Positions 10,127-19,753 of a stretch of DNA of 64,000 bases are shown in pieces. Source of the DNA: a bacterium. GTDB lineage: Bacteria > Bacteroidota > Ignavibacteria > SZUA-365. Each line of letters opens with the position of its first letter. Within the stretch, counting starts at the first letter, position 1. Location: NCBI GenBank assembly GCA_020444325.1, contig JAHLLD010000001.1, forward strand, positions 388,747 through 452,746, given 5' to 3'. A program made the translations under genes and the position numbers. Below the pieces are notes generated by a model that was not told the DNA's origin, searched no databases, and was given only the letters and a program-made list of their open reading frames with translations.

Positions 10127-11320
10127 TCAGGGTTTCGAAGTGTAGGTGACCTGAAGACGGGGACGGCGTGTGCTGTCAGCCTCGGCACCGAAAATGGTGA
10201 GCCGTTCCAGTTCATTGTTCTCGGCGTACGGTACGAGCAGCAGTCCGTGATTGCCTTTTCCGTTCACCCAGTCCTGCACCGCGCGTGTGAGCGTCACCCC
10301 TTCAGCAACGATCATATTCTCATCGGTGTCGTCAATGCGTGTGAGAATACCCGTGCCCTGCCTGTGGTTGAGGGTGCTGTCATAATTCTGATAAATGATG
10401 ATCGAATCCACCCCGCTGAAATGCGACGTCGTGCGGCTGCGGTCGATATGCAGGAAAAGCCTGGCGTAGTTGACAATCGGTGCCCCTTCAATGCTGGAGA
10501 CATCGAAGAACAGTCTGCTGCGCTGTGTCAGTCCGCTGTGCAGCGTCATGTCCGGTCCGGAAGGAAATTCAGGGCCGGACGCGCCGTAGGTGTCATCGAT
10601 GCTCGCACCACGCAGCGTATCGAGTTCCCCGTTCAATTCCATGATCACGGTCAACACGGGTGGCGATGCATTTTCGCTGCTCTGGAATGGTCGCAGCACA
10701 TTGCTGTTTGCACCGTCGATCTTCACACCGTACACCTGGGTAAACTCTCCATCTGCCATGTGCTCGAGCCAGGAACGCACGAGCGTGCTGTCGAGAGGAA
10801 TTTCCACGCTATCGGCCCCGCCAATCGTTGCTGTGATCGATCCGCTGGGAACGGCGGCGACATCGAGCATGTCCACACTGTCACTGGTGAATGTGAAGGA
10901 ATTCCAGAATTCCTGGATCTCGTACACGTTCAGCGTCATTGATGCCGTACTGTCCCCGATGCTGCCCGGGAGGCTGAAGAGTTTGATGGAGGCGGAGACA
11001 ATACGTCCCGCGCGTCCAACCGTATCCGAGAGCTGATACCAGCGAATGAACGCAGAGGACTCGTAGCCGTCCGCGGTGCCGATCATGAGCGATACGGCAT
11101 TGTATGGCGCGAGGGTGTCGTGGAAGGAAGTGGTCTGGATTCGGGTGTCGTCGTCAGCGGTATCGAATCGCTGTGCGTCGATAAGGTCACCCTCCGGAAC
11201 CAGACCTATGCCGGTCGGATCCGGTTCGTTCTGACAGGCTGTAAACAGTATTGCCAGAAACGCGGTAAAAATGAGGGAAGTACGCAAAAGGCTCTTGTTC
11301 CGATTAGTGCGCGGGCTCAT
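10127..11320 (-). CDS. DNRLRE-domain lipoprotein
   Basis: A 397-residue predicted lipoprotein. The ATG at 11320 is preferred since it begins a signal peptide with lipobox-like LFTAC at about residues 24-28. The body has DNRLRE-like features: repeated segments of the type SASIKLFSL...LNVYEI and a C-terminal AVQDWVNGKGNHGLLL / RRPRLQVTY pattern, usual in cell-surface proteins. Role unknown. It heads the lipoprotein-barrel-TPR cluster and lies 113 bp beyond glgA on the same strand. Confidence 0.7.
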   Translation of the reverse strand: MSPRTNRNKSLLRTSLIFTAFLAILFTACQNEPDPTGIGLVPEGDLIDAQRFDTADDDTRIQTTSFHDTLAPYNAVSLMIGTADGYESSAFIRWYQLSDTVGRAGRIVSASIKLFSLPGSIGDSTASMTLNVYEIQEFWNSFTFTSDSVDMLDVAAVPSGSITATIGGADSVEIPLDSTLVRSWLEHMADGEFTQVYGVKIDGANSNVLRPFQSSENASPPVLTVIMELNGELDTLRGASIDDTYGASGPEFPSGPDMTLHSGLTQRSRLFFDVSSIEGAPIVNYARLFLHIDRSRTTSHFSGVDSIIIYQNYDSTLNHRQGTGILTRIDDTDENMIVAEGVTLTRAVQDWVNGKGNHGLLLVPYAENNELERLTIFGAEADSTRRPRLQVTYTSKP

Positions 11321-11447
11321 CCCGACTGTCCGGGACCGTGATAAGTCATCAAAATACGATTTCTCGCTAATCCCCGGCAAGGGAGAATTCCGCGTACAAT
11401 TGACGGATCGCTGATGAGCGGCACATGAGTGCAATGTTATGGTTGCG

Positions 11448-12935
11448 TTATTTTTTCTTCAGAAGCTTTTTATACAGATCGATGTATTTCCTGGCTGATG
11501 AATCCCAGGAATTATCCTTTTTCATCGCCCGCTTCATTGCGGCCTGCCAGATCTTTTCGTCCTTGAACGCGGCAAGCGCCCGCTTGACGGCATCGAGCAT
11601 CTGCTTGCCCTTGTAGTCTTCGAAGACGAAGCCGGTGCCGGATTTCGGTTTCGCATCGAGATCCTCGACGGAATCCGCGAGACCGCCCGTGGCGCGCACG
11701 ATGGGCAGCGTGCCATAGCGGAGGCTGTACATCTGATTGAGTCCGCAGGGTTCGTACTTCGACGGCATCAGGAACATGTCGCTTCCTGCCTCGATCAGAT
11801 GCGCGAGGTCTTCGTCGAAACCGATATGCGCGGCCATTTTCTTCTTGTACTTCTTTGCTGCCTTGGAGAAGAGGTCTTCGTACTTCTTTTCTCCGGAACC
11901 GAGTACCACGATCTGCAGGTCGAGCTTCATCAGATCGACAAGCTTCTCCTTGATCAGATCGAAGCCTTTCTGGTCTGCCAGACGTGAGACGATACCGATC
12001 ACGGGAACGGCCGGATCGTAGGGCAGCTTGAAATGGTCACAGAGTGCTTTCTTGTTTTCCTGCTTGTCTTCGAGACTGTCGGCCGAGTACGTTTTCGGGA
12101 TCAGCTTGTCGACTTCAGGATTCCACACCGTATCGTCCATGCCGTTGAGCAGTCCCACGGTCTTTCGGGCTTTCTTCTTGAACACACCCTCGAGGCCGTA
12201 GCCGTATTCCTTGCTGCCACGGATTTCCTTGGCGTAGGTGGGACTGACGGTGGTAATCTGGTCCGCATACATGAGCCCCGCCTTGAGCATGTTCATGTCG
12301 CCATGAAACTCGACGCCTTCCTGCTTGAAGGCCTTGGCGGGCAGACCGGTCTTCTCAAAAGAAGCGGCGGGGAAAATCCCCTGATACGCGGCATTGTGCA
12401 CGGTGAACACGATATGCGTGTTCTTGAACAGCGGCTCGTTCGCATACTCGGTCTTGATCAGGGCAGCGATGAGCGCAGACTGCCAGTCATTGAGATGGAT
12501 AATATCAGGCTTCCAGCCGAGCAGTATCAATGTCTGGATGACGCCACGGCAGAAGAAAATGAAACGGTCGTCATTATCCGGCCAGGCTTCCTTGGTTTTC
12601 GGATCGACATAGAGATCCGACCTGCAGTACAGATCCTCATTGCTGAGGAAATACACCTGCACCTTGGTCTTGATATTCGTAAGGAAAGATGATTTCACGC
12701 TGCCGAGCAGTGTGCGATCGCCGAGTTCAATCGGCATGTCGGTCAGCCGTTTGATATCGTGGATCTTGAATTTCCGGTCACTTACGGCGGCGAACTTGGG
12801 CATGATGATGCGGATATCATGACCCATCTCACGAATTTGCTGAGGGAGCGCGGCGGACACATCCGCGAGACCGCCGGTTTTGGCGAAAGGAACAACTTCG
12901 CTGGACACGAAGAGGATACTCAAAGGTTTCGCCAT
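11448..12935 (-). CDS. glgA: Glycogen synthase (GT5)
   Basis: Elongates alpha-1,4-glucan from ADP- (or UDP-) glucose. The 495 residues include the N-terminal FAKTGGLADVSAALP motif (Lys19-Gly22 binds the sugar nucleotide), HLNDWQSALI, FTVHNAAYQG, the C-terminal VSRLADQKGFD and the SKYEPCGLNQ catalytic Glu motif, and the second GGL box ATGGLADSVEDL. Length is usual. The tail is lysine-rich. A consensus Bacteroidota promoter sits 44 bp upstream of the ATG (12979-13009), so it is probably transcribed alone or leads the genes that follow. Whether other glycogen genes exist cannot be seen here. Confidence 0.93.
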   Translation of the reverse strand: MAKPLSILFVSSEVVPFAKTGGLADVSAALPQQIREMGHDIRIIMPKFAAVSDRKFKIHDIKRLTDMPIELGDRTLLGSVKSSFLTNIKTKVQVYFLSNEDLYCRSDLYVDPKTKEAWPDNDDRFIFFCRGVIQTLILLGWKPDIIHLNDWQSALIAALIKTEYANEPLFKNTHIVFTVHNAAYQGIFPAASFEKTGLPAKAFKQEGVEFHGDMNMLKAGLMYADQITTVSPTYAKEIRGSKEYGYGLEGVFKKKARKTVGLLNGMDDTVWNPEVDKLIPKTYSADSLEDKQENKKALCDHFKLPYDPAVPVIGIVSRLADQKGFDLIKEKLVDLMKLDLQIVVLGSGEKKYEDLFSKAAKKYKKKMAAHIGFDEDLAHLIEAGSDMFLMPSKYEPCGLNQMYSLRYGTLPIVRATGGLADSVEDLDAKPKSGTGFVFEDYKGKQMLDAVKRALAAFKDEKIWQAAMKRAMKKDNSWDSSARKYIDLYKKLLKKK

Positions 12936-12978
12936 GAGGACTCCAGACAGTTGTTATGACAAAGACTCTAGCAAAATG

Positions 12979-13009
12979 CAAAAATACGAAAATTGCTAAA
13001 AAACTACAA
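12979..13009 (-). promoter_or_regulatory. Consensus Bacteroidota promoter for glgA
   Basis: On the minus strand TTG (13009-13007), 20 bp, then TATTTTTG (12986-12979), an exact match to TAnnTTTG. It lies 44 bp before the glgA start. Confidence 0.7.
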
Positions 13010-13059
13010 TTTACCCCCAATAAAGCGCTTTCATTCCCTGAAAATACTGCGGTTCAGCA

Positions 13060-14328
13060 CTAATACAGCTTCAAAACATCCGTCTGCGGGAAGTATGCGC
13101 CGAGAATGGCGCGAAAATTCTCTCCTGCTCTTGCGCGGCCAATTGCACCCCACTGGCACATCCCCACTCCGTGACCGGCACCACCGCCTTTGATGCGTAC
13201 CTGCCTGATCCAGCGATGTTCGTCCCGTTCGATATCGATATCGATGAGCGCTGAGCGCAGAGGCAGCTGTTCGTCGCCCCTGCGGAAGAGCTTGCGAATG
13301 TTATCACCGTGCACGTAGTAGGCACGCTGCCGGGCCCGGTTTCCCATGACCACCTGCATGGTTGCGACGCGGCCCGAAGGCATGCGGCTGATGATGTTCA
13401 GATCGAGCAGATGCCAGTTGTCCGCCGGAAGATCGGACGCCATGATGGCGTCGTTCGCAGCCGGTAGATATTCGCGAAGCATGCGATCGAGAGCAGGGAG
13501 TGAATACAATTCCGTCCATCGGTAATTCGGGGAGATTCGGCAGAAATCACCATCCGGCCCGCGATCACGCACCCCGGTCAGCCATGGCTGCGATTGGGGA
13601 CGCTTCCAGATCAGGGAAGAAGCCTCTGTGCGTCCCCCACAGGTACTGTGATAATAGCATTCCGCCAGCTGTCCGTTAAATGCGACAACCATGCCCCGCG
13701 TCTGTTCGACAGCCACATCCGTGATGTCGTCGCGCTGACCCGCACCGGGAAACACCTGGTCACGTTCATCAGCATATACATCAAAGAGACGTGTGAGTGG
13801 CAATGCAATTTTCCGCAGGGCGTAGGTACGCGCAAGCACGGCCTGCGCACGTGCTGCCTCAAGTTCTTCCGGTGTGCGATTGCGACCGATTTCTTCCGGA
13901 ACCACGCCGCGGAGGTAACGCTCAAGCGGCAGAATATTGACGAGATACAGGCCCTCCCCGTCGGAAGCCACCAGCAGTGTATCGCTGTAGCTGCGGTCCT
14001 CAAACCCGAAGCCATGCTCTCCACCGCGCGGGAAACAGCGAAACGCGCCACGCAGGTTGCGTGCTTCCCTGCCATCCATATACACGGTCATCGCCCCATC
14101 GTCTTCAAGCGCACATCGCAGCTCATGAAAGCCATCCATTGAAAAACGCTGTGTCGCTGTCTGCATGACGCTCTCAGGTGGCAGCACAAGTGTGATTTCA
14201 CTGCTGCGTTCGGCGATACAGACGCGAACAAATGGCTGCTGATCCGCGCTGTCGGAGGGACGCGAGGAGGCGCAGCCGCCAAGAATTGCAAGTGCCAGAA
14301 TAACGGGAAGGAGAAGGCGATGCTTCAT
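13060..14328 (-). CDS. SpoIID/LytB-domain lipoprotein
   Basis: A 422-residue predicted lipoprotein (signal peptide with lipobox ILGGC at residues 15-19). The SpoIID domain is clear: ILPLERYLRGVVPEEI, LEAARAQAVLARTYAL, the CYYHSTCGGRTE motif and a C-terminal GGGAGHGVGMCQWGA. In sporulating bacteria SpoIID is a peptidoglycan lytic transglycosylase; homologues in non-sporulating Bacteroidota are envelope proteins of uncertain role, and this organism shows no sporulation genes here. It is flanked by hairpins and appears to be its own unit. Confidence 0.87.
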   Translation of the reverse strand: MKHRLLLPVILALAILGGCASSRPSDSADQQPFVRVCIAERSSEITLVLPPESVMQTATQRFSMDGFHELRCALEDDGAMTVYMDGREARNLRGAFRCFPRGGEHGFGFEDRSYSDTLLVASDGEGLYLVNILPLERYLRGVVPEEIGRNRTPEELEAARAQAVLARTYALRKIALPLTRLFDVYADERDQVFPGAGQRDDITDVAVEQTRGMVVAFNGQLAECYYHSTCGGRTEASSLIWKRPQSQPWLTGVRDRGPDGDFCRISPNYRWTELYSLPALDRMLREYLPAANDAIMASDLPADNWHLLDLNIISRMPSGRVATMQVVMGNRARQRAYYVHGDNIRKLFRRGDEQLPLRSALIDIDIERDEHRWIRQVRIKGGGAGHGVGMCQWGAIGRARAGENFRAILGAYFPQTDVLKLY

Positions 14329-14353
14329 CGAATAATACCCTGTATACAGGAAA

Positions 14354-14376
14354 GGGCATGACCGTCAGGCATGCCC
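14354..14376. terminator. Hairpin terminator between the fn3-like and SpoIID genes
   Basis: GGGCATG / CATGCCC stem with 9-base loop; on the minus strand it is followed by TTTCC. It lies 26 bp after the stop of the 14403-14813 gene. Confidence 0.5.
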
Positions 14377-14402
14377 TCGAAATGCGCGTGTAATTCCGGT
14401 GA

Positions 14403-14813
14403 TCAGCGGAACATGGCCTTGATGCTGCCCCAGGTGCGCTTGACGCTGCTCACACTGTGCGAGACTGTAATCTCGTTCGAGAATGAAGCGGGGGAGCCGG
14501 AGGCTTCCACGATTTTCAGCCGGTACACATAAATACTTTCCGTCGCCTTGTAGGCCGAACGGTCGGTGAACGAATACAGTGAATTCGAACCCTTGGGATT
14601 GACCGTTGACAATGTCACGAATTCACCGTCCTGCCCGGCCTTGCGCTGAATCTCATAGCGCAGCAGGTTGCTCTCCGACCTGGTCTTCCATTCGAGGATG
14701 ATGTTCTCACCATCGCTGCGGCCATTGAAGAAATCCAGGAACGCACCGCCGAACGCAGTGGCGCTGACGATCAGGAGAACGAGTGATATGCCGAGAAGTC
14801 GTTTCATCATCAT
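14403..14813 (-). CDS. Small exported fibronectin-III-like protein
   Basis: About 136 residues with a signal peptide (KRLLGISLVLLIVSATAFGG). The mature part is a single Ig-like beta-sandwich resembling fn3-type domains of Bacteroidota secreted proteins: ILEWKTRSESNLLRYEIQRK, then a strand-loop pattern ending YRLKIVEASGSPASFSNEI. No sorting tail is seen. Three consecutive ATG codons occur at 14805-14813, so the start is uncertain by two residues. A good sigma70-like promoter lies just upstream. Function unknown. Confidence 0.65.
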   Translation of the reverse strand: MMMKRLLGISLVLLIVSATAFGGAFLDFFNGRSDGENIILEWKTRSESNLLRYEIQRKAGQDGEFVTLSTVNPKGSNSLYSFTDRSAYKATESIYVYRLKIVEASGSPASFSNEITVSHSVSSVKRTWGSIKAMFR

Positions 14814-14836
14814 ATGCTGACGTTTTATCAGTGTAG

Positions 14837-14865
14837 AATGTAATCGGAAATCCCACAAGAGTCAA
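14837..14865 (-). promoter_or_regulatory. Sigma70-like promoter before the fn3-like gene
   Basis: Minus strand TTGACT (14865-14860), 17 bp, TACATT (14842-14837). Spacing and boxes fit a general sigma70 promoter, rather than the TAnnTTTG type used elsewhere in the window. Confidence 0.45.
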
Positions 14866-14994
14866 GGCTGATCCCGGGGGTCCCCCAGCGCTCATCAATT
14901 TCTCACACGTCCCGCAGCGACGAATTTTTCACTGGTTGCCGCTGCGGACAGAGTGTATTTTTTGCCAGAACGTATTCATACAGGGAGACACATC

Positions 14995-16401
14995 ATGGGG
15001 AAAAACGTTCCGTTCCTTCTGCTTTTCTTTTTTATTTCCACATCCATCGCCGCTGCCCAGCAGCTCAGTATCAATGAATTCATGGCCGTACCACTCTCTG
15101 GAGAAGCGGAATGGATTGAATTGCGCAACGGTACGGCCACAGCCGTGCGTCCGTTGGACTGGAGTATCGAGGATGCCACGGGGAAGCGCTGCGCGTTCGG
15201 AGACGCCGTGGTGGAGATTCCACCGGGGGGACACCTGGTGCTCACCGAGGCCCTGCCACTCGGCGCGGCATGGCAGTTGACGGCCGACAGTGTGCTGCTG
15301 CTGCCGCAGCTTCCATCGCTCAACAACAGCGGAGACGATCTCGTGCTGCGAAACATGCAGGGCGAGGTCATAGACTCACTGCATTACACATCGTCCTGGC
15401 TCGGCGGGAAGGGATACTCCCTCGAACGCATCGATCCCGCCGGGGCACACGAAAAAGCCAACTGGCGTCCGAGTATCGCTGCATCGGGAGCCACTCCGGG
15501 CTTGCCGAACAGCGTGCTTCCCGTACAGCGCAATCCTCTGCCTCCTCACTCCTGCCGTATCAATGAAATCATGTATGAGCCGCTTACGCAGGGATGCGAG
15601 TGGGTGGAGGTAACGTATACGGGAAACGACAGTCTCGACATGGCCAGACTGTCGCTGGAAGTGTCACCCAGGGGAGAGGCCGCGGTGTTTGCACTTCATG
15701 GACACAGCGGCAGACTCGCACCGGGCGGTTATCTGGTCATCGCTGCTGACTCCTCCATTCTCCTGCGCTTCCCGGATATGCCGCGCGGGAGAAAGGATGC
15801 GGTCTTGATCGTCCTTGACCGCGCGTCTCTCGGACTCGCGAATGACGGGGATGCGATCCTGCTGCGTGATGAGGACGGGACGCTGCTTGACAGCGTGGTG
15901 TATGTGCCGGACTGGCATCATCCGTTTGTATCGGACACCAGGGGCCGTACGCTCGAACGTCTGCACCCCGCACTGCCGTCCCTTGCAGCGCAGTCCTGGA
16001 GTACCTGCACGCACAACGCGGGTGGAACACCGGGTGCGCTCAACAGCTGCTTCACCGACAGCAGAGCAGTCGCTGCGAACGAAGCTGCCCTGCGTGTCGA
16101 TCCCCTGCCCTTTTCACCCGATGGTGACGGGTATGAGGATTTCTGCCGCATCAGCTGTTCGGCCCCTGCCGGTATTCACGAGGCGCGGCTGCGCATCTAC
16201 GATGTACAGGGAAGACTGCTCCGCACCCTGGTGGGCGGTGCGCCGATGGCAGCAAGGATGGATATTGTGTGGGATGGACTCGATGACGAAGGCCGGCGAG
16301 TGCGAATCGGACCGTACGTGGCATTGCTGGACATGCTCGACGTCGCGAACAATACTGTCCGCTCGGTCAAGGGCATCATCGTTGTTGCACGGAATTTATG
16401 A
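14995..16401 (+). CDS. Secreted lamin-tail-domain protein with FlgD-like C-terminal domain
   Basis: A 468-residue exported protein. The ATG at 14995 follows CAGGGAGACACATC and begins the signal peptide (ending IAAAQQ). Two lamin-tail domains are visible: SINEFMAVP...EWIELRNG near residues 23-140 and RINEIMYEP...EWVEVTYTG near 185-350; each carries the GxxLVL/VI core. The last 95 residues (LPFSPDGDGYEDFC, LRIYDVQGRLLRTL, WDGLDDEGRRVRIGPYVALL) form a FlgD-type Ig domain, which in Bacteroidota often ends exported proteins. Lamin-tail domains are thought to bind surfaces or nucleases; substrate unknown. Its 3' end overlaps the convergent kinase gene by 6 bp. Confidence 0.83.
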   Translation: MGKNVPFLLLFFFISTSIAAAQQLSINEFMAVPLSGEAEWIELRNGTATAVRPLDWSIEDATGKRCAFGDAVVEIPPGGHLVLTEALPLGAAWQLTADSVLLLPQLPSLNNSGDDLVLRNMQGEVIDSLHYTSSWLGGKGYSLERIDPAGAHEKANWRPSIAASGATPGLPNSVLPVQRNPLPPHSCRINEIMYEPLTQGCEWVEVTYTGNDSLDMARLSLEVSPRGEAAVFALHGHSGRLAPGGYLVIAADSSILLRFPDMPRGRKDAVLIVLDRASLGLANDGDAILLRDEDGTLLDSVVYVPDWHHPFVSDTRGRTLERLHPALPSLAAQSWSTCTHNAGGTPGALNSCFTDSRAVAANEAALRVDPLPFSPDGDGYEDFCRISCSAPAGIHEARLRIYDVQGRLLRTLVGGAPMAARMDIVWDGLDDEGRRVRIGPYVALLDMLDVANNTVRSVKGIIVVARNL

Positions 16402-18090
16402 GGCGCTGTCGTCACGCGGGAGGAAAGATTCCATCGAACGCTTCAGTTCCTCAATCTGGAACGGCTTCGAGAAATACGCGTTGCAGCCGGCCTCGAGGCT
16501 TTGAATGCGATCCTTCGGAAACGCATGCGCGGTCACGGCGATGATGGGGATATTTCCGAAACGTTCATCCCTGCGAATGCGGCGGGTGAGGGAAATACCG
16601 TCTTCATCGCCCTGAAGGGAAAGATCCATGAGCACCAGGTCGATGCGTGTGCTTTCCAGGATGGTCCATGCCGCAGCTGCGGTGGAAGCGATGCGCAGGC
16701 TGTATTCCCGGGCCAGAAGCGAGGCCATGTATTCCTGTGTCTCCTCGTCATCTTCGACGAACAGCACGGTGAACAGGCCTTTTTCGCTTTCAGGACGCAC
16801 AAGCGGTTCGACAGGCATCTGTTCCGGGATGGGTTCTTCGTCGACAATGACGGTTTCTTCCACCATGTCGGCGAGAAACTGCAGGGTGAAGGTGGTGCCC
16901 TTTCCCTTGCGGCTCTTGACGGTGATGGAACCGCGGTTCAATTCCACGTATCGCTTGGTGAGTGAAAGCCCGAGACCGAGTCCGTCAAAGGGACGCGTAT
17001 ATCCGGACGCTTCCTGCGAGAACACGCTGAACACCTTGGGCAGATATTCGGGCGACATGCCGATGCCGGTGTCCTTGATCTCAATGCACACACGGCGGTC
17101 GACGCAGTACACCCGCACATCGACGGAGCCGGTTTTGGTAAACTTTATGGCATTGTCGACCACATTGCTGACTGCCTGGTCGATGCAGTAACGGTCCGCG
17201 TACAGGATGGCGGCGGGACATTCGGTTGAATAGTTGAGCGCGAGCCCTTTCTTCTGCGCCAGCGACTTGAGTTCCTGCACCAGTTCTTCGACACGGTCGG
17301 AGAGACGGATTTCTTCGGGACGAACGGAGAACGTCCCTACCTGAATGCTGGAGATATTGAGGATATGCTCGACGGTGCGCATCAGGCGCTGACTTCCGCG
17401 GCGGATGGCCTGGAAGTAACTGTCCATTTCCGGGTACAGGTTTCCCACCAGCTCATTCGTGATGAGATTGCTGTAGCCAATGATGATGTGCAGGGGGGTG
17501 CGAATTTCGTGGGAAATATTGGCGATGAAGGCGTCTTTGAGCTTGTCCGACTGCTCAGCACGTTCTTTCGCGGCAATGAGTTCCGCCTTCTGGCGCTCCT
17601 GCTGCGTGATATCGCGAAGGACGATATGCTTCGCGTCCTTCTCGTCGTACGTAATGGGGATGGCCGTCAGCTCGATATCGATAATCTGACCGTCCAGTTT
17701 CTCGAGTTGTCCCTTGATATCGTAAATCTCGTCATCCTGCGAAAGCAGTCCACGCATGCGGTCCTGCTCTGGATGCTCGAAATCCGTTACGACATAGTCG
17801 AAGATGGAACGTGCGTAGACTTCATCCTCATTCGTGGCATTGCAAAGCTTGATCCCTGCGTCATTGACATACACCACGCGGTCCCCTATCACCACCATCA
17901 TGGGAAATGGAGAAAGTTTGACCAGGCGCCGGTAGCGTTTTTCGCTTTCCGCCAGCTGTTCAAGATTCTTCTGCTGCAGCGCGAACATTTTGCGCTGCTG
18001 GAAAATGATAATGGCAATGATACCGACGGCGAGGCTCAGCAGAGCGACGGTACCGATAACGAGCACAAGGACCGTAGTGTTGTCAATCAC
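16396..18090 (-). CDS. Hybrid sensor histidine kinase (TM-PAS-HisKA-HATPase-REC)
   Basis: A 564-residue signalling protein. Residues 7-30 form one membrane helix; residues 48-165 a PAS domain; the HisKA box NISHEIRTPL carries the phospho-accepting His194; the ATPase domain has VDNAIKFTKTG (Asn313), KDTGIGM and GLGLGLS; a receiver domain spans about 440-558 with the acidic pair EDD at 446-448, Asp489 in LVLMDLS and Lys542. A His-to-Asp relay inside one protein is expected. No output regulator is adjacent, so the pathway is unknown. The receiver being C-terminal suggests onward transfer through a phosphotransfer protein. Confidence 0.93.
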   Translation of the reverse strand: MIDNTTVLVLVIGTVALLSLAVGIIAIIIFQQRKMFALQQKNLEQLAESEKRYRRLVKLSPFPMMVVIGDRVVYVNDAGIKLCNATNEDEVYARSIFDYVVTDFEHPEQDRMRGLLSQDDEIYDIKGQLEKLDGQIIDIELTAIPITYDEKDAKHIVLRDITQQERQKAELIAAKERAEQSDKLKDAFIANISHEIRTPLHIIIGYSNLITNELVGNLYPEMDSYFQAIRRGSQRLMRTVEHILNISSIQVGTFSVRPEEIRLSDRVEELVQELKSLAQKKGLALNYSTECPAAILYADRYCIDQAVSNVVDNAIKFTKTGSVDVRVYCVDRRVCIEIKDTGIGMSPEYLPKVFSVFSQEASGYTRPFDGLGLGLSLTKRYVELNRGSITVKSRKGKGTTFTLQFLADMVEETVIVDEEPIPEQMPVEPLVRPESEKGLFTVLFVEDDEETQEYMASLLAREYSLRIASTAAAAWTILESTRIDLVLMDLSLQGDEDGISLTRRIRRDERFGNIPIIAVTAHAFPKDRIQSLEAGCNAYFSKPFQIEELKRSMESFLPRDDSAS

Positions 18091-18289
18091 GTATGGACTC
18101 TCTCGATTCTACCTGTAATTTCGCGCCGTGACCATGTGCGGTCAGGTGCTGCGCGAGAGAAGCTCCGGTTCAGAACAGCTGTATGATAATAAGACCGGAA
18201 TGAGATCGTTGCGGTCAAAATAGGAAAAAAAATGGCTATCCAACAGTCCGTCGCCTGTCGATGCGAGATACCGGCGGAGATTGACGGCG

Positions 18290-19126
18290 CTAGGTCCCTT
18301 CCACCCCTGCGTCCTCTCCCTGTGACGCGCTGCTTTTCAAGGCGTACTTCCCCGAGTAATAGAGACCGATTGCGTACAGAATATTCTTCAACAGATTCAC
18401 CGCACTGTGAATGTACCAGAAACTCTTTTCTGATTCGAGTATCAAATCCATCAGCGTAAACACGAACAGACTTCCCGAGTAATAGACGAGAATTGCGGCA
18501 CTCACCCAGAACATGCCGCTCATCAGGATGGAATGCTCAAGATCCTTCAACCCTGTCAACAAGGTGACCAGTGCACAGATAATGAAGAAGACGCTTTCAG
18601 CGGAGAGCAGGTAATTCTCGAATTGCCAGACATTCCTTTTCACCGCTTCCAGCGTGGCCATATTTGAAATCAGTTCAGCGGACATGGCATCCGAAATCAC
18701 GGAGAACATGCCGACAAGCCAGATGACCACGAAGACAGGGATGCTGAACGTCAGGACACGATCGAACGCCTTACCACTGTTCCAGAAACGGAACATCAAC
18801 ACGAAAAGCACGAATTCAACCGGCGTGAAGAGCGAGTAAATAAAGAAGTTCTCTTCTGGAATGAAACGCACATACTCTGCGAGTTCAGGTAAGCCGAAGG
18901 CGAGCAGTTCAACGATGAACGCGATCAACAGGTTCAACATCAGCAGGCGAAGACCGCGGTCGAGTTTCTTGCGTACGTAGTACCCGACGACAAGGGGAAT
19001 GATCATCGTGAACGCGATGGAGAGATGCATCACGTACCAGAACTTCGTCCAGTCAGACGCTGATACAAGGAATGCAAGCACCGGGTGCTTTATCGTGAGA
19101 AAGGATAGCAGACTGAAGATTGACAC
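18290..19126 (-). CDS. Uncharacterised 7TM membrane protein
   Basis: A 278-residue protein with about seven hydrophobic helices and a short charged tail. A GTG start at 19126 is used, preceded by AAGGA 10 bp upstream. I do not recognise a catalytic motif; the layout (seven helices with a conserved YYVRKK loop after the second) resembles lone 7TM sensor modules of Bacteroidota. It lies directly downstream of the four small paralogues, separated from them by a strong hairpin at 19170-19201, so a functional link is possible but unproven. Confidence 0.6.
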   Translation of the reverse strand: MSIFSLLSFLTIKHPVLAFLVSASDWTKFWYVMHLSIAFTMIIPLVVGYYVRKKLDRGLRLLMLNLLIAFIVELLAFGLPELAEYVRFIPEENFFIYSLFTPVEFVLFVLMFRFWNSGKAFDRVLTFSIPVFVVIWLVGMFSVISDAMSAELISNMATLEAVKRNVWQFENYLLSAESVFFIICALVTLLTGLKDLEHSILMSGMFWVSAAILVYYSGSLFVFTLMDLILESEKSFWYIHSAVNLLKNILYAIGLYYSGKYALKSSASQGEDAGVEGT

Positions 19127-19169
19127 TGTGCAGTCATCCTTAGGGAGGTGTAGGCATCAGGAATGTAAA

Positions 19170-19201
19170 TGAGGGGTTGTCTTTTGAGGACAACCCTCTC
19201 A
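19170..19201. terminator. Strong hairpin between the paralogue cluster and the 7TM gene
   Basis: TGAGGGGTTGTC / GACAACCCTCTCA stem with a short loop. There is no long T-run, so it may attenuate, protect an mRNA end, or terminate weakly. Confidence 0.5.
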
Positions 19202-19272
19202 TCTACAAGTCAATATACCACACACGAGAGCCTTTGCCAAAGTGTATCCCGCGCCTGTGACTGAATGTCTTT

Positions 19273-19695
19273 TCAGCTATTGAGCGCGTTCATCGTTTCG
19301 TGGAAACGGGAGACCGGAAGACCATTCCCGAACAGGAAACCTTCGGTCAGATCCTCGCCCTGGGCATTGACACCAACAAGGATCATCTGGGGTTTTCCTT
19401 CGGTGTCTTCAGCATAGTAGTAGCGCACACCGACGACGTCTTCCTGCATGAGCAGCTGTTCAATGGATACCCGGCTGAAGTAGCGACCCTTGACCGCGCC
19501 TCGTCCTGCTGCCATGCGGTAGTTCCGCGTCAGCGCGCCGGCTTCCTCCAGCGTGATATTGTGGTCTTCCATACCGGTGAACACCGGACGGCGCCTGCCC
19601 GTCGTGATCCGGGAGATCGCGGGAATGGGCATGTCCTGATTCAGTTGCTGCGCATCTCTTGTCGTTGTCTGGGTGTTGTCATGCATTTCGTTCAT
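19273..19695 (-). CDS. Small paralogue 4 (divergent, lacks CPPFC motif)
   Basis: 140 residues, same family as the three genes upstream: the shared core RPVFTGMEDHNITLEEAG, LTRNYR, GRGAVKGRYFSR, VGVRYYYAEDTEG, ILVGVNAQG is present. It differs in its end: where the others read PCPPFCSPWNPLNS, this has PVSRFHETMNALNS, so both cysteines are gone. AAGGAAAACCCC precedes the ATG at 19695. It is the last and most diverged member. No known catalytic motif is seen; I recall similar short proteins of unknown function in many Bacteroidota. Confidence 0.75.
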   Translation of the reverse strand: MNEMHDNTQTTTRDAQQLNQDMPIPAISRITTGRRRPVFTGMEDHNITLEEAGALTRNYRMAAGRGAVKGRYFSRVSIEQLLMQEDVVGVRYYYAEDTEGKPQMILVGVNAQGEDLTEGFLFGNGLPVSRFHETMNALNS

Positions 19696-19753
19696 GGGGT
19701 TTTCCTTTATGCTGGCGAGATTCTTGTCCTGATTGCGATTGGGTGCGTCAGTC

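Noticed and set aside
13060..14328. Sporulation gene
   Set aside because: The SpoIID domain also occurs in non-sporulating Bacteroidota and no other sporulation gene is near.
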